From the NCBI RefSeq assembly GCF_000002865.3, contig NW_001865046.1, positions 1,032,339-1,096,338 on the forward strand: 64,000 nucleotides of DNA. Direction: 5' to 3'. The DNA comes from Monosiga brevicollis MX1 (Eukaryota; Opisthokonta; Choanoflagellata; Craspedida; Salpingoecidae). This document shows, piece by piece, positions 23,501 to 34,416 of this stretch. The number at the start of each line of letters is the position of its first letter. Position 1 is the first letter of the stretch. Below the pieces are notes generated by a model. The model did no database searches, was not told the DNA's origin, and was given only the letters and a program-made list of their open reading frames with translations. Position numbers and translations under genes: made by a program.

Positions 23501-24452
23501 GCGGGCTCAGCACCTGGCTACAGTTACAGCCATGGGCACATTTCATCTTTGGCATCTGGCGGACATGGAGCAGGTGTTGGAAATTCGCCTACAGGAGCCG
23601 TGTGCAGCTCTTTGCTGTGACATTGCCCGAGACGAGAAACGGGCCATCGCAGGCTATCTTGATGGACACGTGCGTGTTTTTGACTTGCAGCGGGGGGACT
23701 TGGACCTTAAGCTACGAGTTGGCCGCAGCGCAGTGACGTCTGTGCGTTTTTCATATGACGAGCGGGTGATCATTGTAGCTCAACGCTCGGGGCGCCTCAA
23801 CGTGCTGAGCGCCACTACGGGTCAGGTTTTGCGTTCTCTCAAGGACCACGGCCAAGCTCCATTGACGGGCTTGGACATTGCTCAAGCCAGTTCTTCTCTT
23901 CCTGCTGCAGCCGAACTGTGGCTGGCAACGAGCCATGACCGTCGCATCAGTGTCTGGTGCGCCGATTGGTCGCGTGGCTTTAATGAGCTCTATGATTGGC
24001 TTAGCGTAGCCGATGCCTCGGCTGCGCCAACACCGCCACCGACCAGTGCAATGGCTTTGACAAGTGATCCTGGCATGGTGGCTCGATTTCACCCGGTGAA
24101 CTCGGACCTAGTGGTACACGCTTGTGGTCGAGCAGAACCGCGCCTGTTCGTGTACTCGCTCTCCCAGCGCAGCAATGTGACTGTTGTGTCGCTCCCGCGC
24201 ATCCCGATTAGCTTGGCCGTGCACCCGAGCTTACCGCGAGTCCTTGTTGGAAGCGCTGATCGCTTGGTAACGGTATTGGATACTGATCAGAGCACCTTTC
24301 AAGACTATTGCGCACACGACGGCCCAGTGCTGGCGGTCGACTTTTTGCTGAGAGCCGGTGCGTGTGTCAGTGTAGCTGCACACAGCATCTTGCAATGGCA
24401 ATTGTGCGATGAAACTGAGAGCCAGGTCATGTCACCTCAGTCTCCAAGCTAG
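17504..24452 (+). CDS. WDR90: WDR90/POC16-like protein: N-terminal CFAP20-type domain and WD40 repeats
   Basis: Thirteen exons: 17504-17522, 17618-17700, 17802-17909, 18014-18109, 18197-18328, 18424-18528, 18599-18755, 18842-19356, 19472-21904, 22003-22128, 22241-22311, 22435-22673, 22813-24452; about 1907 residues (human WDR90 about 1750). Exon 1 codes only six residues plus one base. The N-terminal domain (about 8-185) follows the CFAP20/DUF667 pattern of WDR90: WQSPYVNVLRTFAAKQ, GDVAVVK, LQLPKVASQSLRLTGGYL, FYWHVDISGQNGLAVRITF, PEDSWTLLILDLRQLL. A Pro/Ser-rich linker and at least two WD40 propellers follow (for example LHVWDAATGQ, GTVRVWSYDG, LHVWDEIDRR, VRVFDLQRGD). POC16/WDR90 lies on the inner wall of centriole and basal-body microtubules, fitting a flagellated cell. 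It is not two genes: both halves join in phase. Confidence 0.9.
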
Positions 24453-24882
24453 CATCACCTGGGGCCTGATCTCTCTGTGCCCGCTTAAATTATCTTGTCT
24501 GTCGCGGGGAAGAGAGGGACTTGCATTCTTGCATATTCTTTCTATCAACAGCCTGCCGGCAGAGCCGAGCATCAAGGTTGTTTTGTGCGTCTCGCCCCAT
24601 GCGAGGGCCTGTGAGTCTCTGTTTAAATTCCGCGGTTGCGCAGTGGATTATGCAATCGTGGACTGAGTTTTGTGTGGCCACAAGGAATCACACGCATTCA
24701 ACATGATATCAAATTGGAACATCCAAACTGAAACCAGTCCTGGCGGTGGTTTGCCTGTCGACGGCAGAAATCTGAAAGCAACAAGCTAGTACACTAAGAA
24801 GAATGGTCCAGCGAGGAGCCACAACCTGTTTTGCTTCTTTCTTTTAAGCTAGAAAAAGACCAGCGCACCGAGGTGGGTACGC
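24453..24882. other. Convergent spacer, no gene seen
   Basis: These 430 bp between the stops of the WDR90-like gene and TAF12 should hold the two 3' UTRs. No repeat or coding frame stands out. Confidence 0.6.
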
Positions 24883-25989
24883 TTAAGGATTGGTCGACTC
24901 GACGTGAGCCCGCTTAGCAGGACGGCTTTTCTGTTTTTGCACGGCTTCCACGCGCTATGAACAAAGAGGAGAAAAGCGACAACAAAGACCAGGATTAAAG
25001 TGGGGAGCAAGCTAGTCCGACCAGAAAGAGCAACCTCTTCACGCCCCTTGTTCAGATGGAAAAAGGACCGGGTGATGTACCTTGACATGAGCTTCGTTGG
25101 GACGGCCATGGCGAAAAGCAGCAATGCCGGCCGGCTCGACGCCTGGAATGAAGATGTTCCAGTTTTGTTGCAAGTGTAGTTGAACATCCTGAGCCTCAAG
25201 CTTCGTGGAGCTGCGATGCCGCGCCAGCTCGCACGAATGGTTGACGACGCGATGAATGAAGTCGTGTGCAAGTTCTGCAATGACCTTTCGTGCCGCGGGC
25301 TCTGCGGTAGATGAGCAGGAAGCAGCAGCTTGAGATGATGCAGTAAGCAGCAATGAAATGTTAAAAAGTCAAACAACAAACCAATTTCTTGATGGGGATC
25401 AATCTGCTTGACCAGGACGTCGATGGTCTCAAGTGGCACCAGCTGTGCAACGGTTGATGAAGCCATCGGGTCAAGAAGGGCGGTGAGATTCAGGTCAGGA
25501 ATCGTGGGGGGGGGGGGGGCGGCATCAGCTGCGCAAAATGCCTAACCGCCGGTGTGGTCCGGCTGCTGCCTTGCCGTTGGGCGTACTGCTGTCGCAGCAC
25601 GGACGCAAGCGTCTTTAAACGGTGGAGCGCGTGTGGAAGCGAGTGAGTGAGTGTGTGAGCAAGTTTGACAAGCGAGCAAGCGCCCCCGGGACAACAAGTG
25701 GGAAAAAAAAAAAAAAAAAAAGGCGAACAAGGCGAAAAGCTACGTGTTGGAGCGAGGTGCAGGGAAGCTTTTGTACCTCTCGCTCGGGCGAAGCTTGATT
25801 CTCAGTCGCAGCGGATGCTTGAGCGGCTGCGCCGGCCGGCTTGGGGGGTTGAACGCGGTCTGCCTCAATGGGCTCTGTGCTGTTTGAACTCTGCTGGATA
25901 TACTGCTGAGCCAATTGCGCCACCTGCTGCTCCTCGCGGCTTGCAGCGCTCGGCACCGCGCCAGAGGACGTCGTAGGTACCGCAGCCAT
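24883..25989 (-). CDS. TAF12: TFIID subunit 12 (TAF12) homologue
   Basis: Four exons in transcript order: 25777-25989, 25382-25442, 25081-25301, 24883-24954; 188 residues (human 161). TAF12 is an H2B-like histone-fold subunit of TFIID and SAGA and pairs with TAF4/ADA1. The histone fold runs from about residue 72: LETIDVLVKQIDPHQEI, then AELAHDFIHRVVNHSCELAR, and KLEAQDVQLHLQQNWNIFIPG, which closely matches TLEVKDVQLHLERQWNMWIPG of human. The PNEAHVKR segment matches the family C-terminus, followed by a basic tail. The first 71 residues are a Gln/Ala/Ser-rich disordered extension. It is divergent with WDR82. Confidence 0.93.
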
Positions 25990-26146
25990 CCTGCCGCCGT
26001 TTACCCCACCCAACGATCCCGTTCCACAGACACACCCGCCAGTCAGTCGAAGCGCAGTCTCAAACCCGATGTGCTCGCCCCTGGTTCGTTCGTCCTCTTT
26101 GAGACGTTAAAGTGACTTCCCTCTCTCTCTCAAACTCTCTCTCTGT

Positions 26147-26206
<60 letters not shown>

Positions 26207-26475
26207 CTCTCTCTCTCTCAAACTCTCTCTCTCTCTCTCAACTCAAACCTCTCTCTCAAACGCTCTCTCAAACGCTCTCTCAAACTCTCAAACTCTCAAA
26301 CTCTGTGAGTCCTTTACTTTCTCTCTCTCATCTCTCTCATCTCTCTCGCTCATCTCATCTCATCTCATCTCTCTCTCTCTCGAGTGGGGTGGCACAGGGC
26401 AGCGGGGCGGTGGTTTTGGACGGGCTAAGTGACACTGGTAGAGGCTGTGGCGATTGCATTAGGGTACCAGACACC
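25990..26475. promoter_or_regulatory. Divergent spacer TAF12 / WDR82 with CT microsatellite
   Basis: This 486-bp spacer between outward-facing starts is dominated by a CT-rich microsatellite from about 26113 to 26385. The flanks are ordinary GC-rich sequence. Confidence 0.55.
26113..26385 (+). repeat. (CT)n microsatellite with CAAACT interruptions
   Basis: A near-pure (CT) core occupies about 26151-26202. It is followed by blocks of CT repeats interrupted by CAAA, and then by CATCT repeats up to about 26385. Confidence 0.9.
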
Positions 26476-28277
26476 ATGAGTGTGGTGTACAACGACACAA
26501 CGCTGCAAAGCTTTCAGATTGCTCGGGTGTTTGATGAGAACCGCAACCGAATCAACGCGCTCGACTTTAGCGCCGACGGCGAACTCCTGGCCACCTCGAG
26601 CAACGACGATCACATCCACATTTATAGCTGCCTCAAGGCCGAGTACGTTGCATGTTTCTGCCATCTGGAACGGTGGTTGCCTCTTGGTTGTTCCACAAAG
26701 CCTGTCTTCTAACCTTGTTTGACAATGACTCATGACCGCGGTGGTGGTCTCGCTCGCCAGGCACAAGGCAACGGTGCCCAGTAAGAAGTATGGCTGCTCT
26801 CACGTGCGCTTCTCACACGCACCCAACACCGTCCTCCACGCGTCGACCAAGGCTGATAGTGCGTTCCTCGCCAGGGCTGTCGTGATATGATGGCGTCGCG
26901 TGCGGCCGGGCATTTTATTCACCTACTGGTCGGACCCTGGGTGTGTGTAGACACCATCCGTTACTTGTCGCTCCACGATAACCGGTACCTCCGCTACTTT
27001 CGTGGCCACGAGCAAACGTAGGTCCCTTGTTTGGTGAATTGACGCATGTGTATGGCATCCTTGTGCTCACACTCTCTGACCATGGTCTGCAGTGTGACGT
27101 CGTTGAGCATCAACCCAGCCGACGACACGTTTATCTCAACCAGCCAGGATAAAACCATGCGTCTGTGGGACATGCGAAGCCCCAACTGCCAGGTCCTGAC
27201 GCCCCATTGCACCGTTGATCCATTGCTTTTGTTTGCCTCGATGTTACTACCAAGATTGGACCCTTTGCTCTGTCTCTGTCTCTGTCTCTGTCTCTGTCTC
27301 TGTCTCTGCCGCTGCCGCTGTCTCTGCCGCTGCCGCTGCCTCTGTGTGTGTGTGTGTGTGTGTGACCGAGTTTCCCAACATTCTACTCGCTCGCCATTAC
27401 ATTCCAAAGCATCGCCGGCCTCTTATCAATGTCCGGCGGTGACGCTTCCCACTGTTCATAGGGCCTAATGCTCCTCAATTCGCCAGATACGCTGGCCACC
27501 TTTGATGCTACCTCAAAGGTCTTTGCAGTGGCTGTCGATTCTCGCAGTATCCACCTTTATGATGCCCGAAAGTTCCACCAAGGCCCCTTTGTGGTTTTTC
27601 AGGAGACGCTCCGAGACATGTCGAGCAGCTGGACAGGTGCGAAGCGTGGTACAGCACGTCCCTTGACCCACCTTGCCCCCACTTGAACACAAGCCGAATG
27701 CTTTTTTTCTGGCCGCACCTTGTGTTCATCCTCCAATGTTTCGCGGGCACAGACATTTCAGCCAGTCCGGATGGCTCGCGGTTGTTGGTCAGCACGCTGC
27801 AAGGCGTCAACTACGTTGTCGACGCATACAGCGGTGATGTGCGGTCACAACTGGGCAAAAAACAAGGCAGCACGGGTGGCTCAGGTACGTGGCGCCATCG
27901 CCAATGGCGTCTTGTCAACATGCGTGCGCGCTCATGCCATGCCTTTGTCGTGCAGGCGAGCCGATGGAGGCGTCATGGTCGCCCGACGGTCGCTATGCCG
28001 CCGTCGGCTCGAAGGAAGGCAAGGTTATAATGTGGGATGCGGAGAATAGCAATCGTGTGGCCATGCTCGCAGGTTTGATTTCTTGTTTTGCACCATTGGT
28101 TGATTTGGACCGAGTTTTCGGTCTCTCCCTACCTGTCCCTGCTCAGTTTTTCCACATGACCATGTGTCCGTAGGACACCACAACCCCGTGTCCAGCGTCA
28201 AGTTCAATCCCAAGTACGCCCTTTTGGCCAGTGCTTGTTCGACCCTGGCGCTTTGGCTTCCGAAGATCGAGGAGTGA
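26476..28277 (+). CDS. WDR82: WDR82/Swd2 homologue (WD40 protein)
   Basis: Eight exons: 26476-26642, 26761-26858, 26951-27017, 27093-27192, 27462-27636, 27753-27884, 27956-28072, 28174-28277; 319 residues (human 313). It is collinear with human WDR82: FRENSDKIN region as [83 protein letters not shown], and the ending [19 protein letters not shown]82 brings the SETD1 H3K4 methyltransferase to Ser5-phosphorylated RNA polymerase II and joins PNUTS phosphatase; yeast Swd2 is also in the cleavage/polyadenylation factor with Fip1, whose homologue lies two genes downstream here. Intron 4 contains CTGTCT and GT repeats at about 27268-27363. Confidence 0.96.
27268..27363 (+). repeat. CTGTCT / GCTGCC / (GT)n repeat in a WDR82 intron
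   Basis: Successive blocks of TCTGTC, CTGCCG and TG repeats within intron 4 of WDR82. Confidence 0.85.
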
Positions 28278-28569
28278 AGCAGATGATAGGTCTAGCGTCC
28301 GCTCTGAGGAGCCAAGACTGTGCTTTGCTTGTTTTGCTTCGTATTTAGATTTCATGTTTGTTTTCGTTTGGGTTTGTATCACAAGCAACAAGGATTTTGC
28401 GGTCAAAGGCTCGGCGCGGAGGGGATCACACATCCACACACACAGCAGCGCTTTGCGTTGGCGCCGAAACATCAAGACAATTTGGGGGAAAGGGACGTTC
28501 GAGAGAGAACAAGAGACAGAAAGACGGACAAAGGGAAGGTGATGCAAGTAGAAGGAGCAAGCACCATGT

Positions 28570-29620
28570 TTACCACGTCTTCTTGAGGTCAAAGGTCCAC
28601 TCCCAGGCCAGATGCTCGTTCTTGTCATCGTCAATAAACTTGCTCTTGACCGTGTAATGGCCGCGCGCCAGCATGCCGCTTGGCATCTACGCCAAGTCAA
28701 CACAGGACAATGAGGGGCCACACACGAAAGCGAGGCAAGGCAAGGGCGTCACAAATACATCGGTGGCTTGATGCAGACAAGCACGCACCTCATCCCAGGG
28801 CGTCATGGCGCTTTGAACCTCGGCCTTGGGACCGTAGGAACCCAGCATGTAGTTGTTCTTGATCACTGCACAAGCACAAAAGCGCACGCACAAGAGTTTG
28901 GGTGAGTGTGTGGCCAGGAGGGAAGGATGGGCTGGGTTGGACTGGACTGGATTGGACTGGACTGGGCACATACCGCGAAGAGCCTTGCGGTAAACACCGT
29001 CAGTGTACCGGAGGCCGGCCACGACCTCGTGTTGCACGCTATCAAGCACAAAGCATAGCCAGGCGAGCGGTGAGATTGCTGTCGGAATCCCGAAGGCCTG
29101 GAAGGTATAACAGCAGCTGTCAATGTGTTAATAAAAATCAAGAATAAGGGAGAGAGCATACCGGAAGTCAATCTTCAGTCGGAACTGAACACCCTCCTTG
29201 ATGGTGAAGCTTTGAGCCTTGATGGAAGCCAAATCACCTACCATGGCATGAGCGGTTCCGTGAGACGAAAGGTGCCAGACAAAAAGGCAGAGAAGCATGA
29301 CACCATATCGTGTGCATCGACAGGCCTCTCTCGTCATCCAAACAGAGTGATATGATGATGATCAGACAAGCCCAGGCTTGCGACCCGTACCAGTGAGGTC
29401 GAGTTCCATCTCCTTCTCAGCACTGACAAAGGTCATCTTCTCAACGATGACGCGGCGGGGGTCACCCGAACCAGCTACGCGTACAACCGGACACAAACAT
29501 AATCATATATCCAAGCCAGTGAGCCGATGGGATCGCTTGGTTGGTGCAGACACGACATGACGTGCGCAAACACAGTCTCAGGCAAGGCTGCTCCTGCATT
29601 TGGTTCCAGGCTCTCTCTCA

Positions 29621-29652
<32 letters not shown>

Positions 29653-29953
29653 GACTCACACGCACACACTCTCTCTTTCCTCCTTCCCATTTGGCTCCAT
29701 CGTCACATGCGGGTGCGTCAAAGCGGGAGAGAGGGAGAGAGAAGCGCGCGCGAGCTCCTGCGAGCTCACACTCACACACACACTGAACATCAAACGTACC
29801 ACTTTGATCAACGCCCTCCAAGAGCTTGGCCTTCCAGCGGTTCAGGGCCTCATCATCCTTGTCCAGGTTCTGAAGCGTATTCAAATCAACCTGAGCCGGG
29901 GCCTTGTATCCGGGAGTCGTTTCAAAGTCCTCGTCACCCTGTGCCGCTGCCAT
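28570..29953 (-). CDS. ARHGDI: Rho GDP-dissociation inhibitor (RhoGDI)
   Basis: Six exons in transcript order: 29800-29953, 29391-29474, 29162-29237, 28974-29038, 28789-28865, 28570-28686; 190 residues (human RhoGDI-1 is 204). RhoGDI extracts prenylated Rho GTPases from membranes and holds them in the cytosol. Visible family landmarks: the N-terminal regulatory helix [19 protein letters not shown], then in the Ig-like domain [53 protein letters not shown], the [20 protein letters not shown] strand pair and [12 protein letters not shown] at the end. Every junction keeps phase. The intron after exon 1 carries CT/CA repeats. It is divergent with FIP1. Confidence 0.96.
29617..29670. repeat. (CT)n(CA)n repeat in a RhoGDI intron
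   Basis: CTCTCT then ACACAC runs in the first intron of the RhoGDI gene. Confidence 0.8.
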
Positions 29954-29979
29954 TTCGTTGGTTTCTGGAGTCTTGTACA

Positions 29980-29982
<3 letters not shown>

Positions 29983-30022
<40 letters not shown>
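29983..30022 (+). repeat. (GT)n microsatellite
   Basis: About 20 GT units followed by four GTT units, starting 30 bp upstream of the RhoGDI start codon. Confidence 0.95.
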
Positions 30023-30023
<1 letters not shown>

Positions 30024-30375
30024 GTTGTTGTTGTGGCTCGTTTCTAAATAGGAGAACAAAAGATCGTCCAGAGACAAAGGAATGTTAGGTATGGAAAGAC
30101 ACCATTAACATCGGCTTTCTCTACATCTTCTTACACTAATTAAACTATTGATACTGCAGAAGCTTGATTTTTCACTGCATAAAGTCTCACAAAGTCATTA
30201 AGTTTCACTGTTTTTACCAGAACTGCGCCGGAGGGGGCGGGGGTAGTTACAGTTGGTAACAAGCTGCCGACTTGGGCTTTGTGTCTTCTCGGCATATAAG
30301 GTGTACATTTCTGTATCGTTTGAGGTGACTTTTTCATAACTCAGTCATACACGAAAATTCCAGAGGTTGAGCTTC

Positions 30376-30393
30376 CAGTCTGCATGCAGACTG
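30376..30393. repeat. 18-bp perfect palindrome in a divergent promoter
   Basis: CAGTCTGCATGCAGACTG equals its reverse complement. A partial copy of its right arm (GCAGATTGAAG) follows about 20 bp on. Confidence 0.65.
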
Positions 30394-30685
30394 AAGAGTC
30401 TTCACGCAGATTGAAGGAACAACCCGAAGAACAGCTGTTGTGGGGGAAGACGACAGTTGTTGCTGCTCGAGTTCTTTTTTTTTTTTTTTTTTAGTCTTGC
30501 TCCTCGCTCACTCACGCGCTCACGCACTCACGCACTCGCTCGCTCCCTCGCTTGTTGAGGCGGGCTGATTGGACGTCGAGACCAGACCTTCCCCTGGTTT
30601 GGCGCCTATCGCTTTGGGCTAGTCTCAACAGCCTGCTGCGCGAGTGGTGAGCAACTTGACCTCTGCATCGGCCTCAATCGGCATC

Positions 30686-32988
30686 ATGGACGACGATGAT
30701 GAGGATCGTTTCCTTTACGGCGATGATGATGGTAGGACACGCTTTCCGGCTCTGGGTCTGAGTCCTTTCGCAAACCCATTCTCACCCTGCATTTCCAATA
30801 ATGGGTGATCGGCTTGGCTGCCAGACGAAGAGAGCACGCCCACCACCACAACTCAGACCCCACAGCCGCCTGCTCAGGTACGCATCACCCATGACCTGCC
30901 TGCGGACAGTCGTGCACGATGCTCTTTTTGAAAGAAGTCTCCTGGCTGTTTCCTTGCTTGTCAAGTGGGTCTCCTCACTGGTTCTCTTGCTGGCCCATAC
31001 AGAAGGAGGCTCAGCCCATCAGCACCGTGGAGAAGGCTGAGTAAGTAGCAGTAAACCCTTGGAAAAGCTCGCGGCACGCTCACTGGCCATGAACGAGCAA
31101 CCTCCCATGTCTCCCTCAAACGCACATGATCTCCTGTCTGCAGGAGCGACTCATCAGAGGACGATGACGACGATGATGATGATTTTGTCACTGGTGGAGC
31201 CGTGGACTTTAACACGTTCAAGCAACAAGCCGACTCCTACGCAGCCGCTGGCGGTGAGGGTGAGGAGGAGGAGGGCGCTCAAGGCACTGCAGCTGGAGCA
31301 GACGTGAGCCAAGGTGACGGCGACGGTGACCAGCTCGCCGAAACAGCACCGGCGGGCCAGCAAGTCAAGACCACTGCAGCGGATAAGAATAGCGAGGAAC
31401 ATCGCACCCAGCAGCGCGATCGTCAGGGCGTAGACCTTGAGACCCCAGGCCAGGTTTGTCCAGCCCCTTGATGCTCTGTCCATCAGTCTGATGTTGACGA
31501 CTCGTGCCTCCTTGATGACATGTTCTGGTCTGCTCAATACAAACATGCAGTATCAAGGCGTCAACATTTACGAGTGGTCCATTGATGTGTTGGAAGACAA
31601 GCCATGGCGCGAGCCAGGTGAGGGCGGGCCTTGCTGGCTACCGTACTGCGGTATCTTTGGTTTGGTGTGCTTGCTGCAAATCATCTTCTGATTTAAACCC
31701 TTGACCTGGGGTCACCACACAGGTGCGGATCTCTCCGATTACTTCAATTATGGGTTTACGGAGCAAACGTGGCGGGCGTATGCAGAAAAGCAAATGATCA
31801 TGCGGCACAACGTGAGGCAAGAGGCCCAGCAGTTGGCCATGGGGACCTCGGGCGTTGCTCAACAACAAGGGCCCATGGGTGGCGGCGGCCATGGCCACCC
31901 GGGCAACAATACAGCTCAGTTTGGGGTCATGCCGGGAGGACCGCCTAACCAAATGCCTCATGGTGGTAACATGATGAACATGATGGGGCCCAACACGAGC
32001 ATGGCTGGGCCTGCCGGTGCGCCAGGCGGGGGTGGCTTTCCTCCCATGAACATGGGCATGGGCATGGGCATGGGTATGGCTATGGGCATGCCGAACCATG
32101 GTGGACCGCCTCCCTTTCATCAACAACAGCACCAGCAGCACCCACACCAGCAACAACAACGGCAGCAGCACCAGCCGCAGCAACAGCAGCAGCCACAGCA
32201 GCAGCAACAACAACAACAGCCGCAGCAACAACACCAACCGCAGCAGTCGCAACAACAACAGTCGCAGCACCAGGAGCAGCAGCATCAACAGTCACACCCT
32301 CCTCCTCCTCCGCCAGGCCCACCACCGGTAGGTGGCGCAGTGAATACCGTTTGTTTGTTTGTTTGTTTGTGTTTTTCCATTTTTTTTTCTTTTTTCGGGG
32401 GGTGGGGGGTGGGGGGGTTCGGTTGACCGCCATCAGATGGCCCATGATTGTTTCATCACTGATCCTGGCTGCCGGCTGCAGAGTCATCATCGGAACAGTT
32501 CAGATGGCCAACGTGACCGAAGCAGGTTGGTGCGATGACCCATCCCTAAATGCCTGATCCCACGCTACCCCGGCTGCTTGACTGCATTTATCCTGAACTT
32601 TGTGGCATTTGCTTACTTTGACAGCCGGTCGCATGGCCGAGACGAGGATCGACGACGTGATTATAGGTTTGAAATCATTTGCATCTGCTCTTTATTCTCC
32701 CAGTGTTTGTGCTGACTTAAACAAGGTTGGCAACATGGGCCGAGCCTCACCAAAGGATTGTGGGCGGGCATTTTGAACGGGATATTGTCATTTTAGGTCT
32801 TCGCGTGACCGACGGGACGATGATCGCCGCTACAGCCGCGATGACCGCCGCGAGGTACTTGGATTGTATCGCATGCCAGATGAGAGCTGGTACCGACCTC
32901 CTGCTGACCATTGGCTGTTTGGTAGGACCGAGGCGGCCGTCGTTACGAGGACGATGATTATTATCGAGCCAAAAGAGACCGTCGTTAG
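30686..32988 (+). CDS. FIP1L1: FIP1 (FIP1L1) homologue, pre-mRNA 3'-end processing factor
   Basis: Ten exons: 30686-30731, 30825-30877, 31003-31040, 31144-31453, 31551-31617, 31723-32327, 32482-32525, 32625-32666, 32797-32854, 32926-32988; 441 residues. FIP1 links the poly(A) polymerase to the cleavage/polyadenylation machinery. The Fip1 motif is unmistakable: [14 protein letters not shown] and [19 protein letters not shown] (about residues 160-190). The N-terminus is acidic (DDDDED, then a run of eight Asp near 70). After the motif come a Gly/Met repeat (MGMGMG), a Gln-rich stretch (about 290-345) and Pro-rich [10 protein letters not shown]. The last four short exons code an Arg/Asp/Ser tail ([24 protein letters not shown]) typical of animal FIP1L1. 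Confidence 0.93.
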
Positions 32989-33783
32989 CCAGCAAGCTTC
33001 TTTCTTCCGCCGTCTTGCTCTTCTTTTGCCCCGCCCTGTGCTCCTGATCTGACATGCATTTTCAATGGAATCGACAGTGATGGCCATCGCACCTCAGCAC
33101 TAGCAACATCGATCAGCATGAACAAAGGAGAACCCAGGCCTTTTTCATTTCCAGATCAATTAAGAGGGGGAAGCATGCAATGCGTTTCGAGGCTCAAGCA
33201 CATCCACCTTGGCCGGTGTCAAGGTTTATCCCAGGCATGCTCGAAAACCAGAAGCGAACTGACAAACCCCCTTCAAGGCAAGCCCCAATGTCGTGAAACA
33301 AACGTTGTGCTTGAAAAAAAAACCCGTGCACAAGGGAAAAGAAAAGAACAGAAAAACAAGAACAAACACTTCCGCGTGATGATCATCATGGAAGAGGAAC
33401 GGCAAATACTTTGGCTGCACTCCGCTCGGCGGAGTTTTTCCAACACCGACCAACCACGCACAAGATGTAAAATGCGCAGAATAGGACGTTGAAAGTAGGT
33501 CAAACAACTCGTTTACAATGTACGGCACGTCAAAACAAGGTTGGATCCAAGCCTGCAAAAAGCACACTTGAGGCTCAGATGCTGACCCATCCGTTCAACG
33601 GAATGGTATCAGACCGACGTGTGTTTGAGTAACGCAAGGTCGGCCCCCCGCTATAGGGAGGACCGAAATGTGCCCCCGAGAATCACGTGTCAAGTCAGGT
33701 AATCAAAGAGGTTTAGGGCCGGCAAGCCTGCCATCCGCAGCCTGCCATCCGCAGCCTGCCATCCGCAGCGTGGCAGTTGGGCT
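32989..33783. other. Convergent spacer with a 14-bp triplicate near its right end
   Basis: About 800 bp between the FIP1 stop and the stop of the minus-strand hypothetical gene. It includes A-rich patches near 33316-33365. A 14-bp unit (GCCTGCCATCCGCA) is repeated three times at about 33726-33767. I see no convincing gene. Confidence 0.5.
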
Positions 33784-34416
33784 TTAGCACAAGTGAAGGT
33801 TGCGGGCAATGCCGTAGGCCTGCCCTTGAGCAGCTGTGACGACGGCATCATCGGTAAGCGGGGATCCCACATCCCCCGGGCGCGTGGAGTGCTCATCGAA
33901 AAGATGCGGGACACGTTGGGGAAGGGAGAGGCCCAGGCCACGACGCTGGCAGAAGGGCTCGGTCGGGTCATCGAGGTGCTCGTCGGTTGGCGGTTGAGGC
34001 GAGATGACAGGGCCAGGTCGTGGACGCTTGGACACGACGGGTTGCTCTGAGTAGGTGGAGGACTGATGGTGCAAGTGTGGAGGCCGATACTCGTGGTGTT
34101 GCGCGGAGGGCTTGGGGTTGGTATCAGCAGTATCAACGTCCATGGATGAGCTGTGTGAGTTGCGACGGTCAGCGGCTGTGTGAGGGCGCTCGTCGTGACA
34201 GGCACCCAAATCAGCACCCCTTTTGGCTGCAGCCAAGGGGGCCTGAGGCACAGCGTATGAATGACGGGCATCTTCGTGCTGATGCCAGATGGCATCCTCT
34301 TCCAAGTGCTTGCAATAAATGTAGAAGGTGGAAGCGGTGGTCAGCCAAGACGAATCTGGCGCATCGCCAGGGGCGTCGCCGCGACCGCAAGCAGCCAGGG
34401 CTTCAGCAAACGACAT
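33784..34416 (-). CDS. Hypothetical protein, His/Pro-rich (210 aa)
   Basis: An uninterrupted minus-strand frame from the ATG at 34416 codes 210 residues. I do not recognise the family. The N-terminal third (MSFAEALAACGRG, TASTFYIYCKHLEEDAIWHQ) looks folded; the middle is rich in His, Pro and Ser (HHEYRPPHLHHQSS, KRPRPGPVISPQPP) and probably disordered; the end reads TAAQGQAYGIARNLHLC. Codon third positions are GC-rich as in neighbouring genes. The same frame is open upstream of the ATG to about 34656, and the assembly gap begins at 34754, so an upstream exon may be missing. Confidence 0.5.
   Translation of the reverse strand: MSFAEALAACGRGDAPGDAPDSSWLTTASTFYIYCKHLEEDAIWHQHEDARHSYAVPQAPLAAAKRGADLGACHDERPHTAADRRNSHSSSMDVDTADTNPKPSAQHHEYRPPHLHHQSSTYSEQPVVSKRPRPGPVISPQPPTDEHLDDPTEPFCQRRGLGLSLPQRVPHLFDEHSTRPGDVGSPLTDDAVVTAAQGQAYGIARNLHLC

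Larger units (their letters stand above)
29954..30685. promoter_or_regulatory. Divergent spacer RhoGDI / FIP1
   Basis: This 732-bp spacer, the longest of the close divergent set, contains (GT)n at 29983-30022 followed by GTT units, an 18-bp perfect palindrome at 30376-30393, a T run at 30475-30492 and CACTCG/CACGCT repeats at about 30505-30550. No coding frame is convincing. Confidence 0.55.
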
